Below, piece after piece: positions 18,384 to 26,661 of a DNA stretch of 54,047 bases (position 1 is its first letter; every line of letters begins with the position of its first letter). This stretch comes from Chlamydiota bacterium (GTDB taxonomy: Bacteria; Chlamydiota; Chlamydiia; Chlamydiales; Rhabdochlamydiaceae): the NCBI GenBank assembly GCA_013286595.1, contig JABDFI010000009.1, positions 1 to 54,047 on the forward strand, in the 5' to 3' direction. The notes under the pieces were generated by a model that did no database searches, was not told where the DNA came from, and saw only the letters and a program-made list of their open reading frames with translations. Position numbers and translations under genes: made by a program.

Positions 18384-20458
18384 ATAAAAGTTGCAATTTG
18401 TCTAAGGTTCTACCAGTCTTTCCCTTACCAAAGACTGCCTATTTTCAACAGTTGTGGTGTGGCATCGAAACTTTGGTCGAACAGGTATTTTCTGTTTTAG
18501 AGGGAAGTATTGCAGAGATTGATGAATCTTTACCATTGGTCACATGGTTTCCCCTTACTAGTGTGCCGGCTATTTTACCCATTGTATTACTTACAAGGTC
18601 TCATGAACGTTTCTCCAATGGAACGGGACGTTACTTCATTGATGCGATTAATAGGTATGCTTTACCTGGTCATTTTTTAAGCGTCGAGGCTTCGACCACG
18701 GTTGATTTTTACTTATCAGATCGCCCTGAGGTCAAGTATGGATTATCTCACATTGGCGTCCTCATTAAAACAGCAGAAGAATGGACTGCCCTTCAAAAAA
18801 ATCTTCCCCAATTAGCAGAAGAAATACGGATTACAGTGCGAGCTGTACATGAAGCGAGAAGGATCGTTTCAATTAAACAACTAAAAGAGGCTGAAAAAGC
18901 TTTACTTTTGCGCGAACAGCTGACGTCACTTTGGAAAAGGGATTGCAGAGAATTTGAATTGAATCTCTTTGATCAGGTGCAACATTGGTTGACCAAAGCC
19001 AAGGCGGAAGATCAGAAGGCTAGAATATGGAAGGAGATTCTTCCTCATGTGGGCAATGAAGAGAAAATTTTTTTTGATCGCGATATGTTTGTTGAGATTC
19101 AAGCACTGCTTTTGGTCTACACTGATCGCTTCATCGCAGCTAGAAGGCTCAAGGATTTAGCGCGACTTGTCTGTTATCAGTATTTTTCTAAGAAAAAGCT
19201 CCAGCACGATCTTGAAAAAGAAGCATTCAAACGCCACTCTTATCTCAAAATTTATAAAACGGGCTATCAAACGGAAGGGATGAGAACATTGGGCATCTCG
19301 ATCGGACTCAATTTACTCAATCGCTATGAATTGCTGGATGTTAATCATATCCTTACTTCAGTGCAAACGTTTGTGCCCTCTTTACAACTCGTACCTGATT
19401 CCTACCTTTCTGACGCGCGCCATGAGACGATGCGATTTTATTACTTGGAAGTACACAAAGAAGATCAGAGCCAAATTTCAGAACAGGAATTCATCTTGTT
19501 AAAGTCTCGCTTGACACAAGAGCTAGAAGAGAGGATTGAGAATGTGCACCATCCTCTATTTGAACCCACCAATGAAGAAGAGTTGTTGAAGTACGTTGCG
19601 ATCCTCTCCCAAGAATTGAATAAGGAAGATTTACCACAAGTTGTCATCACATTTGATCGTCAAGCGCAAGATGTCTTTTCCTTCCATATTATCATCTTGC
19701 GTCATGTTCATCCCGATTCAACGCCTGTAAGGGAGTTGCTAGAAAAGGTGTCTCCGCCCTACAGGTGGTTGGAAGAAAGGGTCAAAAGGATCAAATCTCC
19801 CCATGGAGATTGCTGTAAGGAAGCAACCATCATCAAGGCAATCTTTCCCAAAATGGTGTTTTTCCGAAAAGATTTTGCCTTGGATCTTGGGAAAGCGCGC
19901 ACATCGCTCAGTGGTATTTTAGAACAGGCTATCGGCGAGTTTCGCGATTATAATGGGGGAACCTTTGAAGTGCAGCAGCGGTCTTTCTCTAGTTTTAAAG
20001 AGGGATTTGTGGAGAGCGAAGAACTCTTACTAGAACGGTTTTTCTATGGGATTGAACCCACTTTCATGCAAAGGGTACTTGATTCAGAGCTTCTCAAAGA
20101 AGGGTATGCGTTGCTTAAACAGGTTGTTCGAAAAGAATTTGAAGTGCTGCCTTTTGCGGTATTGGACAGTCTTCATAAGCAGGGCGTCATTGTTGCCATA
20201 GCAAGCCCTTTTCTTAAGTCTACAGATGATTTGTTTCAGCACATGTTCAGTTTGCGCCACCGATTTCCTTCTTTAGCTTTTTGTTCTCTATGGATCGGTA
20301 ACATATTTGCTCTAGTGTTGTTCTATTCCACGCCTGATACATGCCAACAACATGACTATCTGTCTACTGTAGGGGAGATGATCGCTGAATCTTTTAAATT
20401 AAGTGAAACAGATCGCGTAAAAGGGCAAGAGTTACTTCAATTAAGATCAGTAGAATGA
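18380..20458 (+). CDS. Large protein of unknown function coupled to the OppA-like gene
   Basis: The 692-residue protein is one I do not recognise. It has no signal peptide and no continuous membrane helix. It is rich in charged helices (about 150-300 and 390-430) alternating with short hydrophobic strands such as GVIVAIASPFL and AFCSLWIGNIFALVLFY. Its ATG overlaps the upstream stop by one base-step (ATGA), so it is translationally coupled to the OppA-like protein and may work with it. Its 3' end overlaps the convergent RMD1-like gene by 65 bases. No catalytic motif is visible. Confidence 0.7.
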   Translation: MNKSCNLSKVLPVFPLPKTAYFQQLWCGIETLVEQVFSVLEGSIAEIDESLPLVTWFPLTSVPAILPIVLLTRSHERFSNGTGRYFIDAINRYALPGHFLSVEASTTVDFYLSDRPEVKYGLSHIGVLIKTAEEWTALQKNLPQLAEEIRITVRAVHEARRIVSIKQLKEAEKALLLREQLTSLWKRDCREFELNLFDQVQHWLTKAKAEDQKARIWKEILPHVGNEEKIFFDRDMFVEIQALLLVYTDRFIAARRLKDLARLVCYQYFSKKKLQHDLEKEAFKRHSYLKIYKTGYQTEGMRTLGISIGLNLLNRYELLDVNHILTSVQTFVPSLQLVPDSYLSDARHETMRFYYLEVHKEDQSQISEQEFILLKSRLTQELEERIENVHHPLFEPTNEEELLKYVAILSQELNKEDLPQVVITFDRQAQDVFSFHIIILRHVHPDSTPVRELLEKVSPPYRWLEERVKRIKSPHGDCCKEATIIKAIFPKMVFFRKDFALDLGKARTSLSGILEQAIGEFRDYNGGTFEVQQRSFSSFKEGFVESEELLLERFFYGIEPTFMQRVLDSELLKEGYALLKQVVRKEFEVLPFAVLDSLHKQGVIVAIASPFLKSTDDLFQHMFSLRHRFPSLAFCSLWIGNIFALVLFYSTPDTCQQHDYLSTVGEMIAESFKLSETDRVKGQELLQLRSVE

Positions 20459-21188
20459 TCGTTACCTCTAAGCGAGAACTATGTTGATGGTTAAGCTCGC
20501 TTGATAAAATTTCAAATAGTTCGTGCACAACGTTGAGGCGTTTATTCAAGATTTCAACTCTTTTATTGACATCGAGATAATGCGCTGTACGTCGATAATA
20601 GGGCTCTAATTCGGGATAATCCCAGAAAAATTCAGGGGTATCGAGAATCTCACTATGTAAATTGATGAAATTCCTTTCGATGAAAATCTCTCCCATGGTA
20701 CGAGAGATTTCGCGTCGTGATAGCGATATTTTTCCTTTTTTAGCTAAATCGCTAGGTAGTTGTTTTGTGTGATCAATCGTTTTTTGGATCAACTCTTCAA
20801 AGGTTGTCAATTTCACGGATTGTGCAAGACCGTGGGAGACAGCTAATTTAGTCAACGTGCTTTTGTTATGTAAACAGATCTCATCCTCTTCGATTGTCAT
20901 CGAATCGCCATAAGTAAAGGTGAACTCATCGAGTTCCGCTTTAGTGTTAGGCTCTTTTTCGAATTCTTTAAGCGAATGCAGTATCTCTTTTTCTTCTTCC
21001 TCAGTAAATCCCCAACACACAATCGATCCATAGGGGAAATAAAAAAGATCCCCTTTGATCCGCTTTTCTTCTTTGATTTGGACGTGGATAACATCGCGGA
21101 ATAGCTGGTTAGAACCAAGTCGTTGAAGGGATTGGAAAAGGCGGGTGATGTCGTACGACGAAGCTGTACAATAGCAGGAACAACGCAT
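20394..21188 (-). CDS. RMD1/YagE family protein (DUF155)
   Basis: From ATG 21188 the protein has 264 residues. The central GDLFYFPYGSIVCWG and later EFFWDYPELEPYYRRTAHYLDVNKRVEILNKR-type region (about residues 195-225) are hallmarks of the DUF155 family, followed by a C-terminal membrane helix (VTIILLILIEVTLALL). Yeast Rmd1/Rmd8 and mitochondrial RMND1 belong here; RMND1 is linked to organellar translation. The bacterial role is not known. The gene converges on, and overlaps, the 3' end of the upstream unknown gene. Confidence 0.85.
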   Translation of the reverse strand: MRCSCYCTASSYDITRLFQSLQRLGSNQLFRDVIHVQIKEEKRIKGDLFYFPYGSIVCWGFTEEEEKEILHSLKEFEKEPNTKAELDEFTFTYGDSMTIEEDEICLHNKSTLTKLAVSHGLAQSVKLTTFEELIQKTIDHTKQLPSDLAKKGKISLSRREISRTMGEIFIERNFINLHSEILDTPEFFWDYPELEPYYRRTAHYLDVNKRVEILNKRLNVVHELFEILSSELNHQHSSRLEVTIILLILIEVTLALLRDLFHLI

Positions 21189-21244
21189 GGTCTCACTATA
21201 CCCCAAGCCCCCTATTTATACACAACGTGTTTCATATCCTTGCC

Positions 21245-21324
21245 CTTGCCGTTGCCCCTGCCCTTGCCCAATTAGTGGGTAGGAAATTCACAAATTTTTG
21301 GGCAAGGGCACGGACAGGGGCAAG
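21245..21324. repeat. GC-rich inverted repeat (GGGCAAGGGC type)
   Basis: CTTGCC...GCCCTTGCCCA (21245-21270) is inverted at TGGGCAAGGGCACGGACAGGGGCAAG (21299-21324) with a loop of about 28 bases. Related short tracts appear at about 30428 (GGGCAAGGGCTAGGGCAGGGG) and 36284. It lies upstream of the RMD1-like gene start, next to another repeat at 21333. Confidence 0.7.
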
Positions 21325-21332
21325 CATCCTAT

Positions 21333-21494
21333 TAACCCAACTTGCCCCCTATCCTCCTTTATCCGCGAGCTGCGACAGGCAATCTGCTGCGCTTCGTTCG
21401 TCGCCAAGGTGAACTACCTTGGCTTCCTCACGAATCTTGCATCTTACCTGTCTCGCTTACGCGTCTAAGGGAGGATAGGGGGCAAGTTGGGTTA
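21333..21494. repeat. 162-bp palindromic element (family D, copy 1)
   Basis: The ends TAACCCAACTTGCCCCCTATCCTCC and the complement are inverted over about 45 bp. The centre contains CCAAGGT-GAACT-ACCTTGG. A nearly identical element lies at 22579-22741. The size and structure suit a non-autonomous mobile element. The remaining gap 21495-21635 holds nothing I recognise. Confidence 0.92.
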
Positions 21495-21635
21495 TTACTC
21501 TTTTGCTTGATATAAATTTTTCAATACCATCTTGAGACCTCATAACTAAGGGGCATTCTATCAGCAAGATGTCTATTGAAAATTTCAGCCTGCCTTCTTG
21601 CCCTACCACCAGATGACAAGTCTGTTAACTGAGCC

Positions 21636-21741
21636 AACAAGATCAACGATTGAATGATAGAACGATTTAACGATGAAAAATAAATTGATTTTTTCTTTTT
21701 TTATCGTTCAATCGTTCTATCATTCAATCGTTGATCTTGTT
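21636..21741. repeat. Inverted repeat upstream of tRNA-Leu
   Basis: Arms of about 39 bp (21636-21674 and 21703-21741, starting AACAAGATCAACGATTG) pair with at most one mismatch around an AT-rich loop of 28 bases. The arms contain internal direct copies of CAATCGTT/ATCGTTC. The element ends 64 bases before tRNA-Leu. Confidence 0.88.
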
Positions 21742-21805
21742 CGTTCGTTTAAAAGAGCTTGAAAGGATTTGTCAGGAACGGGTAGAATTTTTACTTCTTA
21801 CACTC

Positions 21806-21887
21806 GCGGGGGTGGCGGAATTGGTAGACGCGCTACTTTGAGGTGGTAGTGAGGCAACTTGTGAGGGTTCGAGTCCCTCCTCTCGCA
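21806..21887 (+). tRNA. tRNA-Leu (anticodon GAG)
   Basis: The acceptor stem GCGGGGG pairs with CTCTCGC (two G-U pairs) and the discriminator is A21887. The D-arm is GGCGGAATTGGTAGACGC, the anticodon loop TTGAGGT gives GAG, a class II variable arm follows, and the T-arm is GAGGGTTCGAGTCCCTC. CCA is not encoded. A recombinase gene remnant abuts the 3' end on the opposite strand. Confidence 0.95.
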
Positions 21888-22209
21888 CATTACCGAACGT
21901 TTTTTCAGAAATGTCCAAACGTTCGGCTTTTTTATTTCCTAACTCCTTCTGAAATAAGCCTATAAGAGCGACTGCTTCATTCAATCCACTGGTTCGATAA
22001 TTTCCATTCTCAAAAACCAGTTTTCTAGTGAATATCGAACCAAGAAGTTTTTTTTTTACATATGGGGATGCTTGGTTGTAGTGAACGTCGAGGTTGCCTA
22101 ATAGAGACATGCCATAGCGGCAGTACTTCATAAAGTTGCTATCCGTGCTTGTTAGTCGAGATATTTGAGCCTGTAGTTGCTGGATTTCATCCTTATAAAA
22201 TGTTTTCAT
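21888..22209 (-). pseudogene. Serine recombinase C-terminal remnant next to tRNA-Leu
   Basis: The open frame runs from 22209 through the tRNA (its formal stop is at 21772). The readable part is a coiled helix (MKTFYKDEIQQLQAQISRL), then SPYVKKKLLGSIFTRKLVFENG and LNEAVALIGLFQKEL, which match the C-terminal end of large serine recombinases found in chlamydial genomes. The catalytic resolvase and recombinase domains are missing. Its 3' end runs into the tRNA, the typical arrangement of an integrase beside its attachment site. Hence a relic of an integrated element is likely. Confidence 0.7.
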
Positions 22210-22324
22210 CCGTTATACCTTAACGTATAATTTTTCAAAGCGAAAAATAGACAACTCTATTTTCAAGCTCGTTTTTTATCTTCATGCGAAAGAATGGTTC
22301 TATTTAAGGAGGACTATAAAGAGT

Positions 22325-22567
22325 TTAATGGGTAGAGTCCCAGGGGCAGATGGGACCCAAATTCAACGGATGTTTGGAATTGTTAGCAAGCCACTCGTTT
22401 ACACGGGATACTTCTGTGCAACACACAAAACCGCAGGCATCTCCAGAATGAGGAAGAAAAGCAGGTGTTGCTGTCTTATTTCCACCATCCCTCAAATAAT
22501 CGTTCCACAGCTGCAACTCTATCTCTTTTCTATTACAGAGCCCATGTGGCAAAACAAAGAAGGCCAA
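22325..22567 (-). pseudogene. Unassigned ORF remnant between recombinase relic and repeat
   Basis: An open frame of 80 codons starting with TTG reads LAFFVLPHGLCNRKEIELQ... and ends CPWDSTH. It has five cysteines, no ribosome binding site, and is cut off upstream by the family D element at 22579. I do not recognise it. It may be the end of a gene broken by that element, or no gene at all. Confidence 0.2.
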
Positions 22568-22578
22568 AAATTGGCTAT

Positions 22579-22741
22579 TAACCTAACTTGCCCCCTATCC
22601 TTCCTTAGACGCGTAAGTGAGACAGGCAATCTGCTGCGCTTCGTTCGTCGCCAAGGTGAACTACCTTGGCTTCCTCACGAATCTTGCATCTTACCTGTCT
22701 CGCTTACGCGTCTAAGGGAGGATATGGGGCAAGTTGGGTTA
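22579..22741. repeat. 163-bp palindromic element (family D, copy 2)
   Basis: It is nearly identical to 21333-21494, including the central loop CAATCTGCTGCGCTTCGTTC and the CCAAGGT/ACCTTGG hairpin. The left arm here pairs better with the right (TAGACGCGTAAGTGAGACAGG). Its right end supplies the stop codon of the small HTH remnant at 22739-22852, which indicates insertion into that gene. Confidence 0.92.
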
Positions 22742-22852
22742 GTAGATTTGTTTCACGCTAACATGAGCTTGGCGAGCAGCTTCTTCATAAGTGGGACAAG
22801 CGAGAAGATAGGGAAGTACTTGTAATTGTCGTTTCGTCATATGACTTTTCAT
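22739..22852 (-). pseudogene. Helix-turn-helix protein truncated by the repeat
   Basis: A 37-codon frame reads MKSHMTKRQLQVLPYLLACP, TYEEAARQAHVSVKQIY and then a stop lying in the terminal TTA of the repeat. The pattern (conserved leucines, then EEAARQAHVSVKQIY) is the HTH of phage or transposon small regulators that continue with a tryptophan and further helices, which are absent. An initiator lies at 22852 or 22840. It is 14 bases from the AbiEii stop. Confidence 0.55.
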
Positions 22853-22866
22853 AACTTATCCTTCCT

Positions 22867-23832
22867 CTATTTTGGCCTGTTTTCCAAAACAAGTTTTGCT
22901 TTCCATTGTAAGAGAGGGTGAGTATTAATTTTCTCAACTAGGCTGCGATCATCTGTGGCCAGTGTTGCGTCTATTCTCCCATGCTCAAATAAACTTTGCA
23001 GAAAAGTTCTCTCACGTTCTCTTAAAGGAAAAAGAGGCTTCAGTGCAGTTTTGCAATCCATTAGCAATTGATTTGTCCAGCCTAGCCAATCGTCATTGCG
23101 AAATGCACGTTTTCTGAGCACAGGAATAAGCTGGTCTTTAAGCTCGCTTTCCTCAAAGTGAATCTCATCGCTCGATATCTCTCGCCAGTCTTTTGTTCCC
23201 ATTGCTCCATACACAAGACATGCTAGTCTTAGTTGCTCGATATCTAAGGAACATTTCGTGAGCAATTGATGAGCATCGAACAGATCACGAGAAGCATGTC
23301 TCCCAAATAGAGCTGAAAGCTTACCTGCACCAAGCTCATGAAGGTCCAAAAGTGGAATCTCTTTAGTTTTTCTCGTCCCAATGCTGTGTGAACGTTTCTT
23401 ATGTATTCCGTATAAAGGCATTCTAAACATGTAATTCAGGTCGACTTCTAGGTTGCCATTCCCTCCAAGCGCACTTGCATAACGAAGTTGCCATTTTCCT
23501 CCTGCATGTTTTTCAGGGATACGTCGAATACTTAAACTCTCTCTCTGAAATATGGCTTCTAAAGCTTTTTCTACCTCAGGACGTTCAAGAAGCATCTCTT
23601 GTCGATCAAGTTGTCCAATATAGTTCAGGTCAATATCCACAGATAATCGGGGAAGATCGAAGAAGAACAAGTTAAGGGCTGTTCCTCCTTTTAGAACCAA
23701 CCGCTCTTTCAAAAAGGGATGTACGCTAATACCATCCAGGATGGCCATCAAATGCCAAACTTTTTCCATGATTTCAGGACGGAATCCTGTCTCTAGGGCT
23801 TCTTTCAATAATTCTTGCTTAGATATTTCCAT
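22867..23832 (-). CDS. AbiEii/AbiGii-family toxin (nucleotidyltransferase)
   Basis: I chose ATG 23832 (321 residues) because GAAGAG precedes it; 23850 is the longer option, and residue numbers here count from it. The DNA-polymerase-beta-like nucleotidyltransferase motif GGTALN (55-60) is followed by the metal-binding pair Asp72-x-Asp74 in LSVDIDLNY, and a later conserved block DLHELGAGKLSALFGRHASRD has the usual Lys. AbiEii toxins of the type IV/II AbiE system modify nucleic acids such as tRNA ends; the exact target here is unknown. The start overlaps the antitoxin stop by 14 bases. Confidence 0.9.
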   Translation of the reverse strand: MEISKQELLKEALETGFRPEIMEKVWHLMAILDGISVHPFLKERLVLKGGTALNLFFFDLPRLSVDIDLNYIGQLDRQEMLLERPEVEKALEAIFQRESLSIRRIPEKHAGGKWQLRYASALGGNGNLEVDLNYMFRMPLYGIHKKRSHSIGTRKTKEIPLLDLHELGAGKLSALFGRHASRDLFDAHQLLTKCSLDIEQLRLACLVYGAMGTKDWREISSDEIHFEESELKDQLIPVLRKRAFRNDDWLGWTNQLLMDCKTALKPLFPLRERERTFLQSLFEHGRIDATLATDDRSLVEKINTHPLLQWKAKLVLENRPK

Positions 23833-24643
23833 TAGGCTCTTCCCATTCACGATTGATCAAACTCAAAGGGACAATTAGATTCCATTTTGAGATCATTTTT
23901 TGAGGTTGTTTAGATTTACGTTCTAGGTAATGCGGTTTCAGTGGGCGATATTTACAAAGGTTTTCGAGATAATTTTCTGGTATCATTAATCTTTCACGAT
24001 GAGCCTCTAAGAAAAATCCGAGTTTAGCAATGGTGGTCGCATTGTCCAAAAGAAGGACATACTTCAACACCTGGTCTAGATCGAGGTATTCAATGCTTTC
24101 AAGAGAAAGCCAAATTTCTTCCCAAGAGCCACATAAATGCGGGCGGTCTAAAATATCAACCAACGTACGTTCAAGAGTAGTCACTAATATGCTTTGACCT
24201 AGGCGATCAACGGATTGGGTTCCAAACTGCTCATTATTGTTTGTCTTCAAGGCTGTTGGAATTGAAACAGCCTGATATTCAATGTCTTTAAAAACGAAAG
24301 AAGCCATTACCCGTTTTTTTGAGATGTAGATAAATTTGCTAGAAGTACTATGCAATTTTCCGTGTAAATCGAGGGCTGTTCGATAGCCCAATATTGCATC
24401 CTCGGCCATCTTGCTCGTTACTAAAAAAGGATCAACAGGATAAGAGCTTGCAATTACTCCCTTAGGAATAGAATAATACAAACCTCGTCGAATGCGGAGG
24501 ATATGGCCTTCTTTTTGGTGGTAAGCTAGAGAGTTATGTAGGGTGGAATAATTGACAGCACGAGCAGACTCCTTAGCTAACCAAGCAGTTAGCTCTTCTA
24601 CCGTAAATATCTGATATTGAGCGAAGAAGGAGTCGAGTTTCAT
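23819..24643 (-). CDS. AbiEi-family antitoxin / transcriptional regulator
   Basis: The 274-residue protein has an N-terminal winged helix (VEELTAWLAKES..., ending GHILRIRRGLYYSIP) and an AbiEi C-terminal domain with VTTLERTLVDILDRP at about residue 155. Antitoxins of this family bind repeats in their own promoter and repress the operon. It is first in the pair and upstream of the toxin. Repeats before its start fit autoregulation. Confidence 0.88.
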   Translation of the reverse strand: MKLDSFFAQYQIFTVEELTAWLAKESARAVNYSTLHNSLAYHQKEGHILRIRRGLYYSIPKGVIASSYPVDPFLVTSKMAEDAILGYRTALDLHGKLHSTSSKFIYISKKRVMASFVFKDIEYQAVSIPTALKTNNNEQFGTQSVDRLGQSILVTTLERTLVDILDRPHLCGSWEEIWLSLESIEYLDLDQVLKYVLLLDNATTIAKLGFFLEAHRERLMIPENYLENLCKYRPLKPHYLERKSKQPQKMISKWNLIVPLSLINREWEEPNGNI

Positions 24644-24666
24644 ATGACTTGTCCTTTTTCTTTATT

Positions 24667-24780
24667 ATCACTAATTTTCTTAGTATTTTTCAAGAAAATT
24701 ATCAAGTTATTTGAGAAGAAGATTGCATATTTTCTTGATTACTCATATAAGAATTAGTGATTTTCAAGAAAATGATCAAG
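24667..24780. promoter_or_regulatory. Repeat cluster upstream of AbiE, putative operator
   Basis: TTTTCAAGAAAATTATCAAG (24687-24706) and TTTTCAAGAAAATGATCAAG (24761-24780) are near-identical direct repeats, each with an internal TTTTC-AAGAAAA inversion. They are flanked by the inverted pair ATCACTAATT (24667-24676) and AATTAGTGAT (24752-24761). A further TTTTCTTGAT lies at 24730. The cluster lies between the divergent AbiE and P-loop genes, so it could control both. Confidence 0.6.
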
Positions 24781-24835
24781 AGAGTCTGTTACGAAAGGCT
24801 CTGCTAAAAAAACTTTACCAAGGAAAGGGGTCAAG

Positions 24836-25906
24836 ATGCTTCTTCGGTTTTTTGCCATTGTTGCCGTGGTTTTTATTTCTTCATCAGCTTACTCCATACC
24901 CTCTAACGTAGATTCAAAAACGCCGATTATTGTTTATTTCAAGGGAACTTGCTGTGCAGGGAAGTCCACTCTTATTCAACCAATCAGGCAAAGATGGGAG
25001 AATTTGGAAATCGTAGATGAAGATCCAATAGTACATAGGACGTATCCCAATGCTGTTGCGCTCAGATTCCCTATTGAATATGCAAACATTATAAATGCCA
25101 TTGCTGAACACAACCTCTATCATGCCCTTCGATCAAAAGACATTCTGTTTAAGAAGACTGCTACCCAAGAAGAATGCATAAAAGCAAGCAATGCTTTAAG
25201 TTCTATCCAAAATGAGTTAAACCAGTCTCAAAACCTACAGTGGAAAGAAGAGGTCAATGAAGGAATTCGCAAAGAACTCATAGAGACAATTCAATTAGCT
25301 CTTCAAAATGAGAGAAGTGTTCTGCTCGACTCATGGTATTTCACAGCAGATCAAATTCAAGAGTTATTTCCAACAACCCCTGTGGTAAGAGTAATGCTAT
25401 ACTGTCCCTTTCCAATCGCTTACGAAAGACTGCAAAAAAGAAACAAGGAGTCAATAGAGCAAGAAAACCTACAAGAGAAGCGATACATGAATCAACTTAT
25501 GGGTAGTTTTTGTTCGCTTTATCAGATGAGTGATCAACCAGCTCAACCAATTCAAATTATTAACAGACAAGAACTAGATAAGATTTTTAATTCGATTTGT
25601 TTAACTCTTGAAGGTGAAAATATCCATGATCAAAAACAAATTTTTACTTTTGGAGAATACTCACAGTCTCGATTTCAAAAGCTTCAAACTGAATTTATGC
25701 AACCATTTGTAGATCTTGAATCTGCAAATTTATACATCTCTCCGAAAGAAAAACAGGATTTTATTATCGATCATACCACGGGAGATATTGAGAAAGCCCT
25801 TGATCTTTTGGAAGAGGTTATGAATTTAGCGGAAGCCTCAAATGGGAAAACGACCCAAAAGTTGGAGGAGGAGATGAGTATATCTACTGGTTCTACTTCT
25901 TATTAG
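24836..25906 (+). CDS. Exported protein with P-loop kinase-like domain
   Basis: The 356-residue protein begins with a signal peptide (LLRFFAIVAVVFISSSAYS, residues 2-20) followed by a Walker A motif, FKGTCCAGKST (35-45). Then come a conserved acidic VDEDP, and VLLDSWYF with VVRVMLYCPFPIAYERLQKRN, the arrangement seen in chloramphenicol phosphotransferase-like and zeta-like P-loop kinases. The C-terminal 100 residues are helical and not assigned. A nucleotide-dependent enzyme behind a signal peptide is unusual and would need secretion to a compartment with ATP, such as the host. A ribosome binding site AAGGGG lies at 24825. Confidence 0.65.
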   Translation: MLLRFFAIVAVVFISSSAYSIPSNVDSKTPIIVYFKGTCCAGKSTLIQPIRQRWENLEIVDEDPIVHRTYPNAVALRFPIEYANIINAIAEHNLYHALRSKDILFKKTATQEECIKASNALSSIQNELNQSQNLQWKEEVNEGIRKELIETIQLALQNERSVLLDSWYFTADQIQELFPTTPVVRVMLYCPFPIAYERLQKRNKESIEQENLQEKRYMNQLMGSFCSLYQMSDQPAQPIQIINRQELDKIFNSICLTLEGENIHDQKQIFTFGEYSQSRFQKLQTEFMQPFVDLESANLYISPKEKQDFIIDHTTGDIEKALDLLEEVMNLAEASNGKTTQKLEEEMSISTGSTSY

Positions 25907-25935
25907 GAGGTAGTAGGCAAGAGCTGAAGAGCCTT

Positions 25936-26082
25936 TTATAGGCTTCCTACTGCCATTTCCTGGATAAACTTCTCGCCCTCTCTGTTTGCGTCTATCGAAT
26001 GAATTTTTATAAAGGGTTCAAGCTCAAAGATTTTTCTCATTCCCTCGATAAATTGGTTCGATGTAAGATCGGTGAAGGGCAT
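25936..26082 (-). CDS. Small 48-residue ORF coupled to the methyltransferase gene
   Basis: It starts with MPFTDLTSNQFIEGMRK and ends EKFIQEMAVGSL. Its ATG (26082-26080) overlaps the methyltransferase TGA by one base (TGATG), which favours translational reinitiation. It has no homologue I recognise, with an amphipathic acidic-basic composition. Downstream, a partly complementary GGCAGTAGG...CCTACTACC pair may form a hairpin. It may alternatively be the frameshifted end of a longer methyltransferase. Confidence 0.4.
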   Translation of the reverse strand: MPFTDLTSNQFIEGMRKIFELEPFIKIHSIDANREGEKFIQEMAVGSL

Positions 26083-26654
26083 CAGTTCTTTCGGTGGATC
26101 CACAGCCGATCTTTACCAAGAATAATTTTAGTTCCAAATTTTTCATCCACAGCTGCTTTCACTCCAGAAAACATGGGAATGTTAGGGGCATAATCGTGGC
26201 CTGCTAATAAACCTCCGCGACGCACTTTAGGTAGCCACGATTGGATATCTTGCTTAACTTCAGCATACTCATGATTGCCATCGATGAAAACTAGATCAAT
26301 TTCATTAGGGACTAATGCCGCTGCTTGTGTGGAGGGCATGCGATAAATTGTCACCTGAGGATCATCCTGAAACAGGGTGCTTACATGGTGATAAGCCTGT
26401 GCATAATGTCGGTTCTTGCGCGAAATGGGAGTGCCGCTTAATAAATAATTTGAAGTGAGTTGCCAAGGATCTACCAAGAAGAGCTGGGCTTGTGGAAAGA
26501 GGTTGCGAAAAAGCTGAGAGGTCTCTCCTCTATTGACCCCAATCTCGACAATGCTCTTTACCTCAACGTCTAAAGCCCAGCACAGGAACGAAAGATGGGG
26601 AGCTCGGTGTTCGATCAAACTTAAGTCAAATGCTTCTTGCCACTGCATGGTCAT
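26082..26654 (-). CDS. Class I SAM-dependent methyltransferase (Methyltransf_24 type)
   Basis: From ATG 26654 the protein has 190 residues; the longer TTG start at 26690 would overlap recO and lacks a ribosome site. Motif I is SIVEIGVNRGETSQLF, then LFLVDPW, and motif IV is LVFIDGNHEYAEVKQDIQSW with KVRRGGLLAGHDY, characteristic of the Methyltransf_24 group that acts on sugars or small molecules. It follows recO by 7 bases and is probably co-transcribed with it. Substrate unknown. Confidence 0.82.
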   Translation of the reverse strand: MTMQWQEAFDLSLIEHRAPHLSFLCWALDVEVKSIVEIGVNRGETSQLFRNLFPQAQLFLVDPWQLTSNYLLSGTPISRKNRHYAQAYHHVSTLFQDDPQVTIYRMPSTQAAALVPNEIDLVFIDGNHEYAEVKQDIQSWLPKVRRGGLLAGHDYAPNIPMFSGVKAAVDEKFGTKIILGKDRLWIHRKN

Positions 26655-26661
26655 AAGAGGT

